Positions 1 through 10,432 of a DNA stretch of 64,000 nt are shown here, piece by piece (position 1 is the stretch's first letter; each line of letters starts with the position of its first letter). Under the pieces are notes generated by a model. The model was given only the letters and a program-made list of their open reading frames with translations. It made no database searches and was not told the origin of the DNA. The translations under genes and the position numbers were made by a program. This DNA comes from Streptomyces tagetis (lineage in GTDB: Bacteria > Actinomycetota > Actinomycetes > Streptomycetales > Streptomycetaceae): positions 62,001-126,000 of the forward strand of contig NZ_JAGPNL010000003.1 of the NCBI RefSeq assembly GCF_018069565.1, given 5' to 3'.

Positions 1-117
1 GTGGTCGCCACCAACACCTTCCGCCGCACCCCGGCCGGGTGGAAGCTCTGGTCGCACCACGCCTCGCCGGTGCTGGCGGAGGGCGACGACGAGGAGGACG
101 ACGACACCGCCGCCTGA
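1..117 (+). CDS. C-terminal end of a probable SnoaL/NTF2-like protein (partial)
   Basis: An open frame enters from the left edge and ends at the TGA at 115-117, leaving 38 residues. The visible end reads NTFRRTPAGWKLWSHHASPV followed by an acidic tail. The 'T..FRRTPAGWKLWSHHASP' pattern is the usual last strand of small SnoaL/NTF2-like proteins. In Streptomyces such a gene commonly lies just before folB, so synteny agrees. Most of the protein is outside the window, so the family call is an inference from this short motif and position. Confidence 0.6.
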   Translation: MVATNTFRRTPAGWKLWSHHASPVLAEGDDEEDDDTAA

Positions 118-416
118 ACGGACGGCGCGAAAGCGGACGCAAGGGGCCGAAGGCGGAGACCCCGGACGTCACGCGGGTCACTCCGGCCCCGTCGGGTGGT
201 TGGAATCACGGACCGGCGGGTATGGACGGCTACCAGCCCGTGAGCCGCCGGGGCCGCCGGGGAGAACGCCCGGTGACATTCCCGCGGCCCCGCCCCCTCC
301 GGTGCCCCCGAGGCCCGGCGCTGTCGGCACCCGCGGGTAGATTCGACCAAGGCCGCCGTACCGCCGCACACGGTACGGACCGGTCCGAGACCGACGACTG
401 CACAGGAGTGATTCGC
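118..416. other. 300-bp gap upstream of folB, no gene seen
   Basis: Frames through this stretch are open only because of high GC and lack any recognisable protein pattern. It probably holds the promoter of the folB-folK operon. I see no convincing -10/-35 pair or terminator hairpin. A good ribosome binding site (AGGAG, 404-408) closes the gap just before folB. Confidence 0.4.
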
Positions 417-776
417 GTGGATCGTGTCGCGCTGCGCGGCCTGAGGGCCCGCGGGCACCACGGTGTGTTCCCCAAGGAGCGCGAGCAGGGCCAGACCTTC
501 CTCGTGGACATCGTCCTGAGCCTGGACACCCGCCCCGCCGCGGCCGACGACGACCTGGCGAAGACCGTGCACTACGGCATCGTGGCCGAGGAGGTGGTGG
601 CCGTCGTCTCGGGCGAGCCCGTCAACCTCGTCGAGACCCTCGCCGAACGCATCGCCCAGGTCTGCCTGAAGCACGAAGCGGTCGAGGAGGTCGAGGTCTG
701 CGTCCACAAGCCCGACGCGCCGATCACGGTCCCCTTCGACGACGTGACCGTCACCATCATCCGGAGCCGTGTATGA
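417..776 (+). CDS. folB: Dihydroneopterin aldolase
   Basis: FolB converts 7,8-dihydroneopterin to 6-hydroxymethyl-dihydropterin and glycolaldehyde in folate synthesis. The 119-residue product opens DRVALRGLRARGHHGVFPKE and has 'VDIVLSLD' and the C-terminal 'VHKPDAPI' strand, all typical of this small cytosolic octameric enzyme. I chose the GTG at 417 because AGGAG lies 8 nt upstream and it gives the normal family length; the frame stays open further upstream but encodes nothing recognisable. The stop overlaps the folK start (ATGA), so the two are translationally coupled and act in consecutive steps. Confidence 0.93.
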   Translation: MDRVALRGLRARGHHGVFPKEREQGQTFLVDIVLSLDTRPAAADDDLAKTVHYGIVAEEVVAVVSGEPVNLVETLAERIAQVCLKHEAVEEVEVCVHKPDAPITVPFDDVTVTIIRSRV

Positions 777-1384
777 ACGCCCCCTTCGCCAAAGGTCCCA
801 GCGACCCGACCGTACAGCCCGTTCCGGCCTCCGTCGTGGAGAAGGTGGACGCCGCGGACACGACGCTCTCCAACCCCAAGCGCGCGGTGATCGCCCTCGG
901 CGCCAACCTCGGCAACCGCCTGGAGACCCTCCAGGGCGCCGTCGACGCGCTGGAGGACACCCCGGGCGTCCGCGTCAAAGGCGTCTCGCCGGTCTACGAG
1001 ACGGAGCCGTGGGGCGTCGAGCCCGGCAGCCAGCCGTCGTACTTCAACGCCGTCGTCGTACTGAAGACCACCCTGCCGCCGTCCTCGCTGCTGGAGCGGG
1101 CGCACGCCATCGAGGAGGCGTTCCGCCGGGTCCGCGACGAGCGCTGGGGCCCGCGCACCCTCGACGTCGACATCGTCTCCTACGCCGACGTGGTCTCCGA
1201 CGACCCGCTGCTGACCCTGCCTCACCCGCGCGCCCACGAGCGCGCGTTCGTCCTCGCCCCCTGGCACGACGTGGACCCCGAGGCGCAGCTCCCCGGGCAC
1301 GGCCCGGTGGCCGGCCTGCTGGACTCCGTCACGCGCGCGGGCATCGAGCCCCGGACCGACCTGGAACTCCACCTGCCCGAGTAG
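773..1384 (+). CDS. folK: 2-amino-4-hydroxy-6-hydroxymethyldihydropteridine pyrophosphokinase
   Basis: HPPK transfers pyrophosphate from ATP to 6-hydroxymethyl-dihydropterin, the step after FolB. The 203-residue protein carries 'ALGANLGNR', 'VSPVYETEPWG', 'YFNAVVVLKT', 'RRVRDERWGPRTLDVDIV' and 'LPHPRAHERAFVLAPW', which are the successive HPPK signatures including the R-W-G-P-R-x-L-D-x-D-I active-site block. About 40 extra residues precede the domain. The ATG overlaps the folB stop by 4 nt. GTP cyclohydrolase folE, the first enzyme of the pathway, lies 650 bp downstream on the other strand. Confidence 0.95.
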   Translation: MNAPFAKGPSDPTVQPVPASVVEKVDAADTTLSNPKRAVIALGANLGNRLETLQGAVDALEDTPGVRVKGVSPVYETEPWGVEPGSQPSYFNAVVVLKTTLPPSSLLERAHAIEEAFRRVRDERWGPRTLDVDIVSYADVVSDDPLLTLPHPRAHERAFVLAPWHDVDPEAQLPGHGPVAGLLDSVTRAGIEPRTDLELHLPE

Positions 1385-1471
1385 TCGTTAAGGTCGACAG
1401 GAGCGAGAACACGCGACCGGCCGCCGGGCGAGAGGGCCGCGGCCGGACGTCCGGGGGAACGAAGGGGCACC

Positions 1472-1963
1472 GTGAAAGAGCTGCGCATCAGGACACTGGC
1501 CGGCGTCTTCGTCGTCGTCGGGGTCCTGTCCTGGGCGGGCGCCCGCCTGTGGAACTCGCTGGGGTCGCTCCCCGGCGTCCCGCTGGCCGCCCCGGTCGCC
1601 CTCGCCGCCATCGCGGCCGTCCTGCTCGCCACGGCGCTCTCCCTGCGCTCCCGGCTCAAGGCCCAGCGGGAGCGGGTGCCCGGCGCCAAGGGCGTCGACC
1701 CGCTGATGGCGGCCCGCGCGGTCGTCTTCGGCCAGGCCAGCGCCCTGGTGGCCGCCCTCGTCGCCGGCATGTACGGCGGGACCTGCGTCTTCCTGCTGGA
1801 GTTCCTCGACATCCCGGCCCGCCGCGACCAGGCCGTCTACGCCGGTCTCTCGGTCGTGGCGGGCGTCGGCGTGATAGCCGCCGCCCTCTTCCTGGAGCGG
1901 GTCTGCAAGCTCCCCGAGGACGAGGACGACGACCACCACCCGGGAGCGGCCTCCGCTGCCTGA
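1472..1963 (+). CDS. DUF3180 family membrane protein
   Basis: A 163-residue integral membrane protein with four hydrophobic segments: residues about 9-28, 38-56, 85-104 and 122-140. It matches the DUF3180 family, which follows folK in many actinomycetes; its function is not known. The GTG start at 1472 has a GA-rich sequence upstream. It probably belongs to the folB-folK transcript, since the gap after folK is only 87 bp. The C-terminus is acidic (EDEDDD) and likely cytosolic. Confidence 0.8.
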   Translation: MKELRIRTLAGVFVVVGVLSWAGARLWNSLGSLPGVPLAAPVALAAIAAVLLATALSLRSRLKAQRERVPGAKGVDPLMAARAVVFGQASALVAALVAGMYGGTCVFLLEFLDIPARRDQAVYAGLSVVAGVGVIAAALFLERVCKLPEDEDDDHHPGAASAA

Positions 1964-2033
1964 GCGGCCGTCCGCCGGGACACCCACGGTGCCCCGGCGG
2001 ACCGGCGGTTCCTCCCGCGCGGGCCGGACCGGC

Positions 2034-2639
2034 TCAGCGGGCCATGATCAGGCTCATCGCCTCGTTGCGCGTGGCGGGGTCACGGAGCTGTCCGCGCACC
2101 GCCGAGGTGAGGGTCTTCGCACCCGGCTTGCGGATGCCGCGCATCGACATGCACATGTGCTCGCACTCCACCACCACGATCACCCCGCGCGGCTCCAGGA
2201 TCTCCATCAGGGAGTCCGCGACCTGCGTGGTGAGTCGTTCCTGCACCTGCGGCCGGCGGGCGTAGACGTCGACGAGACGGGCCAGCTTCGACAGTCCCGT
2301 GATCTTCCCGGTGGTGGACGGGATGTAACCGACGTGGGCGACACCGCGGAAGGGGACCAGGTGGTGCTCGCAGGTGCTGAAGACCTCGATGTCCTTCACG
2401 AGCACCATCTCGTCGTGCCCGAGGTCGAAGGTGGTCGTCAGCACGTCCTCCGGCTCCTGCCAGAGCCCGGCGAATATCTCCTTGTACGCCCGCGCCACCC
2501 GCGCCGGGGTCTCCCTCAGGCCCTCCCGGTCCGGGTCCTCGCCGACCGCGATGAGCAGCTCGCGCACGGCGTTCTCCGCGCGCTTCTCGTCGAACTCGCC
2601 GATCGGGCCCTCGCCGTCCAGCGTCACGGGGTCGGTCAT
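2034..2639 (-). CDS. folE: GTP cyclohydrolase I
   Basis: FolE converts GTP to 7,8-dihydroneopterin triphosphate, the entry step of folate synthesis. The 201-residue protein shows '[20 protein letters not shown]', the zinc-binding '[18 protein letters not shown]', '[21 protein letters not shown]' and '[14 protein letters not shown]', which supply the Cys/His/Cys zinc ligands and catalytic His. Length and motifs are canonical for the type I enzyme. It is convergent with the folB-folK-DUF3180 genes and lies downstream of ftsH on the same strand, separated from it by a strong terminator hairpin. Confidence 0.96.
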   Translation of the reverse strand: MTDPVTLDGEGPIGEFDEKRAENAVRELLIAVGEDPDREGLRETPARVARAYKEIFAGLWQEPEDVLTTTFDLGHDEMVLVKDIEVFSTCEHHLVPFRGVAHVGYIPSTTGKITGLSKLARLVDVYARRPQVQERLTTQVADSLMEILEPRGVIVVVECEHMCMSMRGIRKPGAKTLTSAVRGQLRDPATRNEAMSLIMAR

Positions 2640-2684
2640 GTGGTGCCTCGTTCCTGTCTGTCTAGCCTGCGGGCATATGGGAAA

Positions 2685-2720
2685 GCCGCGTCCCCCAGGC
2701 TAGAACCTGGGGGACGCGGC
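2685..2720 (-). terminator. Strong intrinsic hairpin after ftsH
   Basis: A perfect 15-bp inverted repeat (GCCGCGTCCCCCAGG at 2685-2699, complement at 2706-2720) with a 6-nt loop lies 28 bp after the ftsH stop and before folE. There is no long T tract, as is common in Streptomyces. It should uncouple ftsH from folE. Confidence 0.8.
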
Positions 2721-2748
2721 AGGCATTCCGGGCCCGGTCGGGACCGGG

Positions 2749-4788
<2,040 letters not shown>

Positions 4789-4983
4789 CCATACGGAGCG
4801 GATTCCGCCCCGTCCCTCCTGCCATAGTGAGTTTGATAAGACAGTTCTTCTGACGGTACCCCAGCTTGGTGGCCCGAAGCCGCACAGGACGGCTGGCATT
4901 CCCGTCTGCATGCTCCAACGGTGCGAGACCCCCGCGGGTTCCCGCCCGCGCCCCGCGCGTCCCGTGAATTCACCGCGGGCGCG

Positions 4984-5544
4984 TCAGCCGCCGTACACGT
5001 GGGGCGCGAGCGTACCGACGAACGGGAGGTTGCGGTACTTCTCGGCGTAGTCGAGGCCATAGCCGACGACGAATTCGTTGGGGATGTCGAAGCCGACCCA
5101 TTCCACCTCCAGGGCGACCTTCGCCGCGTCGGGCTTGCGCAGCAGCGTGCACACCTTGAGGGAGGCGGGCTCGCGCGAGCCGAGGTTGGAGATCAGCCAG
5201 GACAGGGTCAGCCCGGAGTCGATGATGTCCTCGACGACCAGGACGTGCCTGCCCTTGATGTCGGTGTCGAGGTCCTTGAGGATGCGCACCACACCGGAGG
5301 ACTGGGTGCCCGCGCCGTACGAGGACACGGCCATCCAGTCCATCGTCACGGGGGTGGACAGCGCTCGGGCGAGGTCGGCCATGACCATCACGGCGCCCTT
5401 GAGCACGCCGACGATGAGCAGGTCCTTGCCCTCGTACTCCGCGTCGATCTTCGCGGCCAGCTCGGCCAGCTTCGCGTCGATCTCTTCCTTGGTGATGAGC
5501 ACCTTCTCGAGGTCGGCACCCATGTCTTTCGCGTCCACCCGCAT
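4984..5544 (-). CDS. hpt: Hypoxanthine phosphoribosyltransferase
   Basis: Salvages hypoxanthine and guanine with PRPP to IMP and GMP. The 186-residue protein contains the PRPP-binding loop '[13 protein letters not shown]', the '[15 protein letters not shown]' strand-helix and the C-terminal '[19 protein letters not shown]' signature of bacterial HPRT. The ATG at 5544 gives the usual MRVDAKDMG start; a GTG at 5562 in the same frame is possible and would add six residues. It lies between tilS and ftsH on the same strand, as in Bacillus and most actinobacteria, and probably shares their transcript. Confidence 0.95.
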   Translation of the reverse strand: MRVDAKDMGADLEKVLITKEEIDAKLAELAAKIDAEYEGKDLLIVGVLKGAVMVMADLARALSTPVTMDWMAVSSYGAGTQSSGVVRILKDLDTDIKGRHVLVVEDIIDSGLTLSWLISNLGSREPASLKVCTLLRKPDAAKVALEVEWVGFDIPNEFVVGYGLDYAEKYRNLPFVGTLAPHVYGG

Positions 5545-5613
5545 CACTTTCGGTCGTCCCACCGGCCGCCGGCCCGCCCCGGACCCGGATACGGGTCGGT
5601 GGGGGAGCCGGAA

Positions 5614-6699
5614 TCAGCCTTGCCGAATGACCAGTCTGCCACCCTGCCGCTGGGCGACGACCCGGCCGGGGAGGTTGATGGCCCCCTGGCCGCGCCAACC
5701 GGTGATCAGCCGGTCGATCTCCTCGATGTGGCGGGCGAACAGCGCGCCGGCCGGAGCACCGGCCTCGATGGCGACGCGGCGCAGGATACGGCGGCGGACG
5801 GCGGGCGGGAGGGCGTAGAGCTTGGCGCACTCCAGCCGGCCGTTGGCGTCGCGGACGCCGGTCTCGGCCTGGCGGGCCCAGGAGTCGAGGGCGTCGGCGT
5901 CGTCGCGGGAGAGCTGGGCGGTGCGGGCGAGGGCCTCGACGACGCCCTTGCCGAGGGCCTTCTCCAGTGCGGGCAGGCCCTCGTGGCGCAGCCGGGAGCG
6001 GGTGTAGGCGGGGTCGGTGTTGTGCGGGTCGTCCCAGACGGGGAGGGACTGGACCAGGCATGCCTTGCGGGCGGTCTGCCGGTCGAGCTGGAGGAAGGGG
6101 CGCCGGTAGCGGCCGTCGGCCCCCGAGACCGCGGCCATGCCGGACAGGGAGCGGATGCCGGAGCCGCGGGCGAGGCCGAGGAGGACGGTCTCGGCCTGGT
6201 CGTCGCGGGTGTGGCCGAGCAGGACGGCGGCGGCCCCGTGGCGGGCGGCGGCGGCGTCGAGGGCGGCGTAGCGGGCGTCACGGGCGGCGGCCTCGGGTCC
6301 GCCGGCGCGGCCGACGGTCACGGCGGCGGCCTCGACGGGGTCGAGGCCGAGGGCGCGCAGGCGCAGCACGACTTCCTCGGCACGCAGGTCGGAGCCGCTC
6401 TGGAGGCCGTGGTCGATGGTGACGCCGCCGGCCCGGACGCCGAGCCGGGGGGCCTCGAAGGCGAGGGCGGAGGCGAGGGCCATGGAGTCGGCGCCGCCGG
6501 AGCAGGCGACGAGCACGAGGGGCGACGGCGGGCGCGCGCGCGGGTGCTCGGCGGCGGGGCCGGCGGCGGCCGGTCCGGCGGCCGGTCCGGCGGCGGGGCC
6601 GGCGGCGGGGCCGGCGCCGAGGGGGTGGTCGGTGAGGATGTCGTGGAGGACGCGGCGGACCGCCAGGCGTATCGCCGCGACCGCAGGATGGGGACCCAT
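5614..6699 (-). CDS. tilS: tRNA(Ile)-lysidine synthetase
   Basis: TilS attaches lysine to C34 of tRNA-Ile(CAU) so that it reads AUA. The 361-residue protein carries the N-type ATP-pyrophosphatase PP-loop '[18 protein letters not shown]' near residue 70, then '[20 protein letters not shown]' and '[16 protein letters not shown]', all diagnostic of TilS, with a short C-terminal domain as usual for actinobacteria. Residues about 25-50 are an unusual Ala-Gly-Pro run of 'GPAA' repeats, probably from slippage in a GC-rich tract. The hpt start lies about 70 bp downstream. Confidence 0.94.
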   Translation of the reverse strand: MGPHPAVAAIRLAVRRVLHDILTDHPLGAGPAAGPAAGPAAGPAAAGPAAEHPRARPPSPLVLVACSGGADSMALASALAFEAPRLGVRAGGVTIDHGLQSGSDLRAEEVVLRLRALGLDPVEAAAVTVGRAGGPEAAARDARYAALDAAAARHGAAAVLLGHTRDDQAETVLLGLARGSGIRSLSGMAAVSGADGRYRRPFLQLDRQTARKACLVQSLPVWDDPHNTDPAYTRSRLRHEGLPALEKALGKGVVEALARTAQLSRDDADALDSWARQAETGVRDANGRLECAKLYALPPAVRRRILRRVAIEAGAPAGALFARHIEEIDRLITGWRGQGAINLPGRVVAQRQGGRLVIRQG

Positions 6700-6889
6700 G
6701 TCCGGTGCCCTTCGGGAAGTGTTCGGGGGGTGACCCCCATTCGGTCACGCAGAGTGTGTAAATGGTGACAGAAACGGGGCGTTCCCCGAGCATCGCACGC
6801 CTGCCGAAGCCTCACGGTCCCTCGGACGGGTGATTGGAGGGACGTGCGTGTGCCGTCGGCTGGAACCGTGTGCCGCGCTCCCGGGCGTG

Positions 6890-8017
6890 TCACGGCTCCG
6901 GCGTGCGGTGGACACGGGCGATCCAGTCGGCGGGGGCGGAGATCTCCGCTTTGGTGGGCAGCGTGTTGGGCGAGGTCCACACCCGGTTGAAACCGTCCAT
7001 GCCGGTCTGCTCGACGACCGCCCGCACGAACCGCTCGCCGTCGCGGTACTGGCGGAGCTTGGCGTCGAGCCCGAGCAGTTTGCGCAGGGCCAGGTCGAGG
7101 CGGGAGGCGCCCTTGGCGCGGCGCTGCTGGAACTTCTCGCGGATCTCCGCCACGGTCGGCACGACATCGGGCCCGACGCCGTCCATCACGAAGTCGGCGT
7201 GGCCCTCCAGGAGGGACATCACGGCGGTGATCCGGCCGAGGACCTCGCGCTGGGCGGGGGTCTGCACCAACTCGACGAGGGACCGGCCGCCGTCCTCGTC
7301 CTCGCCCTCGGGCCGGCCGCCGGCGAGGGCCTGCACGGCCTCGCGGACGCGTTCGAGGACGGTCATGGGATCGACGTCCGTCTGCGCCAGGAACGACTGG
7401 ATTTCGCCCTCCAGGTGGTCCCGGAGCCAGGGCACGGCGGTGAACTGGGTGCGGTGCGTCTCCTCGTGCAGGCAGACCCACAGGCGGAAGTCGTGGGGCT
7501 CGACGTCGAGTTCGCGTTCGACGTGCACGATGTTGGGCGCGACCAGCAGCAGCCGTCCGCCGCCGTCGGCGGCGCCGGGCAGATCACGGCCGGCGGGCGC
7601 GAAGGTCTCGTACTGGCCGAGCACGCGGGAGGAGAGGAACGACAGCAGCATGCCCAGCTCGACGCCGGTGACCTTGCCGCCGACGGCGCCGATGACCGCG
7701 CCGCCGGGGGTGCCGCCGCGCCGCTCCTCCATCTTGTCGAGCAGGGGCCGCAGGATCTCCCGGAACCCGGCGACGTTGGCCCGGACCCAGCCCGGCCGGT
7801 CGACGACGAGGACGGGGGTGTCGTGGGCCTCGTCGGTGGCCAGCCTGGTGAAGCCCCGGACGTGTCCCTCCGACGCCTTGGCGTGGCGGCGGAGTTCCGC
7901 GACGACGGCCCGTGCCTCGTCGCGGCTGACCTCGGGCCCGGGTCGTACGAGCCGGGTCGCCGTCGCCACCGCGAGATTCCAGTCGACCATGCCGGAGGAT
8001 GCGCCGATGCTCGTCAT
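6890..8017 (-). CDS. Zinc-dependent metalloprotease, DUF2342 family
   Basis: A 375-residue protein with the zinc-binding motif HEETH in 'CLHEETHRTQF' at about residue 190, after 'PNIVHVERELDVEPHDFRLWVCLH'. A 'LEGHADFVMDGVG' block further on may supply the third metal ligand. These are hallmarks of the DUF2342 family, an actinobacterial family once annotated as associated with coenzyme F420 synthesis; its substrate is not established. It is divergently arranged with nothing nearby and lies between tilS and the PBP4 gene on the same strand, its normal place in Streptomyces. No signal peptide or TM helix is seen, so it is probably cytosolic. Confidence 0.85.
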   Translation of the reverse strand: MTSIGASSGMVDWNLAVATATRLVRPGPEVSRDEARAVVAELRRHAKASEGHVRGFTRLATDEAHDTPVLVVDRPGWVRANVAGFREILRPLLDKMEERRGGTPGGAVIGAVGGKVTGVELGMLLSFLSSRVLGQYETFAPAGRDLPGAADGGGRLLLVAPNIVHVERELDVEPHDFRLWVCLHEETHRTQFTAVPWLRDHLEGEIQSFLAQTDVDPMTVLERVREAVQALAGGRPEGEDEDGGRSLVELVQTPAQREVLGRITAVMSLLEGHADFVMDGVGPDVVPTVAEIREKFQQRRAKGASRLDLALRKLLGLDAKLRQYRDGERFVRAVVEQTGMDGFNRVWTSPNTLPTKAEISAPADWIARVHRTPEP

Positions 8018-8118
8018 GGTTCAACGGTACGTGAGCCCCGCCGCTCGGGTCAGTCCGTGAACGCCGCCCGGGGCACCGGACCCGGCGGGCGGACGGCCCG
8101 GCCGCTCCGTCCGGTCGG

Positions 8119-9747
8119 TCAGGCGCAGGAGCAGGCGGTCAGCGAGGTCGCCGCCCGGTCGAGGGCCGACTGGGCCGCCTGGGCGTCCGTGGTGCCGGAG
8201 GCCAGGAAGGCGAAGGCGAGGAGGCGGCCGTCGGCGTCGACCACCGTGCCGGCGAGGGTGTTGACGCCGGTCAGGGTGCCGGTCTTGGCACGGACGAGGC
8301 CGGAGGCGTCGTCGCCGGCGCCGTAGCGGCCGGTCAGGGTGCCGGTGAAGCCGGCCACCGGGAGGCCGGTGAGGACCGGGCGCAGCTCGGGCCGGGCCGG
8401 GTCGGCGGCCTTGGCGAGCAGGTCCGTCAGCAGCCCGGCGGTGACGCGGTCGCGCCGGTCCAGCCCGCTGCCGTCGCGGAACACGGTGCCGCCGAGCGGC
8501 AGGCCGAGCTGCTTCAGCCGGGCGGTGAGGGCGGCGGAGACGCCGCGGAAGTCGGCGGACTTGCCGGTGGCCAGGGCGGTGTGGCGGGCCAGGGCCTCGG
8601 CGAGGTCGTTGTCGCTCTCGGTCAGCATCCGCTCGACCAGGGCGGAGACCGGGGGCGAGGAGACGGTGGCCAGCGTGGTGGCCCGGCCGGTGGCCTTGGA
8701 GGGGCCGGGGGCGGTGGTCGTGATGCCGTGCCCGCCCAGCAGGCCCGCGAAGCGCCGGGCGGCCTCGGCCGCGGGGTCCGCCGCGCGGGGCGCCGGTCCG
8801 CTGTGGGAGTCGTCGGTGCGGGCCTCGTCCGTCATCAGGGCGGTGACGAGGGCGATGTTGTCGTTGACCCCGATCGGGTGCATTTCGGCGTCCGCGTAGA
8901 GGGTCGTGTCGTAGGAGAGCGTGACCGAGCGGGTGCCGCGCTTCTTCAGCGCGGCGGCGGTGTCGGCGGCGAGGGTGCGCAGGCTGGCGAGGTCCCCGGC
9001 CCGCTCGCGGGCGGTGAGGGTCGGGTCGCCGCCGCCGACCAGCACGAGTTCGCCGGTGTCGGGCTCCAGCGCGGCCCGGGTGGTGAGGCGGTGGTCGGGT
9101 CCGAGCGCGCTCAGCGCGGCGACGGCGGTGGCGATCTTGGTGGTGGAGGCCGGGGTGAGCGCGTCGCCGGAGTTCCGCTCGTACAGCCGCCGCCCGTTCG
9201 TGAGGTCGACGACGGCCGCCGTGTACTCGGTGCCGAGCGCCGGGCCGGTGAGCAGCGGGCCGAGGGAGTCGGCGAGGGCAGGCGTGCCGGGGGCCGCCTG
9301 GGCGGTTCCCCTGCCGGTCAGGCCGCCGAGCCCGGTGAGGACGGCCGCCGCGCTGGGCGCGGGCCGGGGCGAGCCCGCGGCCGTGCCGGAGCCCGCCGCC
9401 GCGCCGCCGTGATCTACGCCACCCGTGCGGGACCCGGCGACGGCCCGCTCCCGCTCGGCCGTACGCTGACCCGTGGAGTCCCAGGGCCCGGCGGCGGTCA
9501 CCACACCGGCGGCGAGCGCCAGTCCGGCCGTGGCGGCTCCGGCGGTGTACTGCCAGGTCTTCGTCGTGCCCGTCGCCCGGGTGAACCGGACGAGCCGGGG
9601 GACCGTGTTCCGGACCGGCCGTGCGATCCGCGGCCAGGCCGCGCGCACGGCGCCCGTGGCGCGGGCGAGGTGCGGGCGTACGGCGTCCGCGGCCCGCACC
9701 ACGTGCGGTCTCGCGGCCCGCCAAGGCTTCAGCTCTGGCACGAACAC
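8119..9747 (-). CDS. dacB: D-alanyl-D-alanine carboxypeptidase/endopeptidase (PBP4/DacB type)
   Basis: A class C penicillin-binding protein that trims or hydrolyses peptidoglycan cross-links outside the membrane. The 542-residue protein has a basic N-terminus, one signal-anchor helix at about residues 67-85 (AGAATAGLALAAGVVTAAG) and then the S13 peptidase domain with the SxxK motif in 'TPASTTKIATAVAALSALG', SDN in 'LTESDNDLAEALA' and KTG in 'VRAKTGTLTGVNTLAG'. All catalytic motifs are intact. An Ala/Pro/Gly-rich linker sits between the anchor and the domain. It is transcribed away from ppa, with which it shares an upstream region of about 80 bp. Confidence 0.92.
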   Translation of the reverse strand: MFVPELKPWRAARPHVVRAADAVRPHLARATGAVRAAWPRIARPVRNTVPRLVRFTRATGTTKTWQYTAGAATAGLALAAGVVTAAGPWDSTGQRTAERERAVAGSRTGGVDHGGAAAGSGTAAGSPRPAPSAAAVLTGLGGLTGRGTAQAAPGTPALADSLGPLLTGPALGTEYTAAVVDLTNGRRLYERNSGDALTPASTTKIATAVAALSALGPDHRLTTRAALEPDTGELVLVGGGDPTLTARERAGDLASLRTLAADTAAALKKRGTRSVTLSYDTTLYADAEMHPIGVNDNIALVTALMTDEARTDDSHSGPAPRAADPAAEAARRFAGLLGGHGITTTAPGPSKATGRATTLATVSSPPVSALVERMLTESDNDLAEALARHTALATGKSADFRGVSAALTARLKQLGLPLGGTVFRDGSGLDRRDRVTAGLLTDLLAKAADPARPELRPVLTGLPVAGFTGTLTGRYGAGDDASGLVRAKTGTLTGVNTLAGTVVDADGRLLAFAFLASGTTDAQAAQSALDRAATSLTACSCA

Positions 9748-9826
9748 CAGCCCCTTTCGCGATCACACACCGGCGTGAGGGACACTTAACCACCAGAACT
9801 ATGTGCTGATCATGGAGGAGCCACCG

Positions 9827-10318
9827 GTGGAGTTCGACGTCACGATCGAGATCCCGAAGGGTTCGCGGAACAAGTACGAGGTGGACCACGAGACGGGTCG
9901 GATCCGCCTGGACCGTCGACTCTTCACCTCGACCGCCTACCCGACCGACTACGGATTCGTCGAGAACACCCTCGGCGAGGACGGCGACCCGCTCGACGCG
10001 CTGGTCATCCTGGACGAGCCCACCTTCCCGGGCTGCCTGATCCGCTGCCGCGCGATCGGCATGTTCCGCATGACGGACGAGGCCGGCGGCGACGACAAGC
10101 TGCTGTGCGTCCCGTCGACGGACCCCCGGGTGGAGCACCTGCGTGACATCCACCACGTCTCCGAGTTCGACCGCCTGGAGATCCAGCACTTCTTCGAGGT
10201 CTACAAGGACCTGGAGCCCGGCAAGTCGGTCGAGGGCGCCAACTGGGTGGGCCGGACGGACGCGGAGACCGAGATCGAGCGGTCCTACAAGCGTTTCGAG
10301 GAGCAGGGCGGCCACTGA
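9827..10318 (+). CDS. ppa: Inorganic pyrophosphatase (family I)
   Basis: Hydrolyses pyrophosphate to phosphate and so pulls biosynthetic reactions forward. From the GTG at 9827 the protein is 163 residues, beginning [20 protein letters not shown], with the metal-binding signature '[11 protein letters not shown]' and '[16 protein letters not shown]' typical of soluble family I enzymes. GGAGGAG at 9814-9820, 6 nt upstream, decides the start over an in-frame GTG at 9803. It is a single-gene unit with a terminator hairpin 22 bp after its stop. The window also encodes a membrane pyrophosphatase (hppA, 58.9-61.3 kb). Confidence 0.96.
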   Translation: MEFDVTIEIPKGSRNKYEVDHETGRIRLDRRLFTSTAYPTDYGFVENTLGEDGDPLDALVILDEPTFPGCLIRCRAIGMFRMTDEAGGDDKLLCVPSTDPRVEHLRDIHHVSEFDRLEIQHFFEVYKDLEPGKSVEGANWVGRTDAETEIERSYKRFEEQGGH

Positions 10319-10340
10319 GCCGGACTTCCCTCAGGGTGAC

Positions 10341-10366
10341 GGGCCGCACGCCTCGGCGTGCGGCCC
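10341..10366 (+). terminator. Intrinsic terminator after ppa
   Basis: A perfect 12-bp inverted repeat (GGGCCGCACGCC at 10341-10352 and its complement at 10355-10366) lies 22 bp after the ppa stop, and a short T-containing tract (GTTCCG) follows. It ends the ppa transcript before the ThrE-like gene. Confidence 0.8.
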
Positions 10367-10432
10367 GTTCCGCGTTCGGTGCGCATACTGGGGCAACAGG
10401 AGGGTGTGTTCGTACCAGGGAGCGCTACGCAA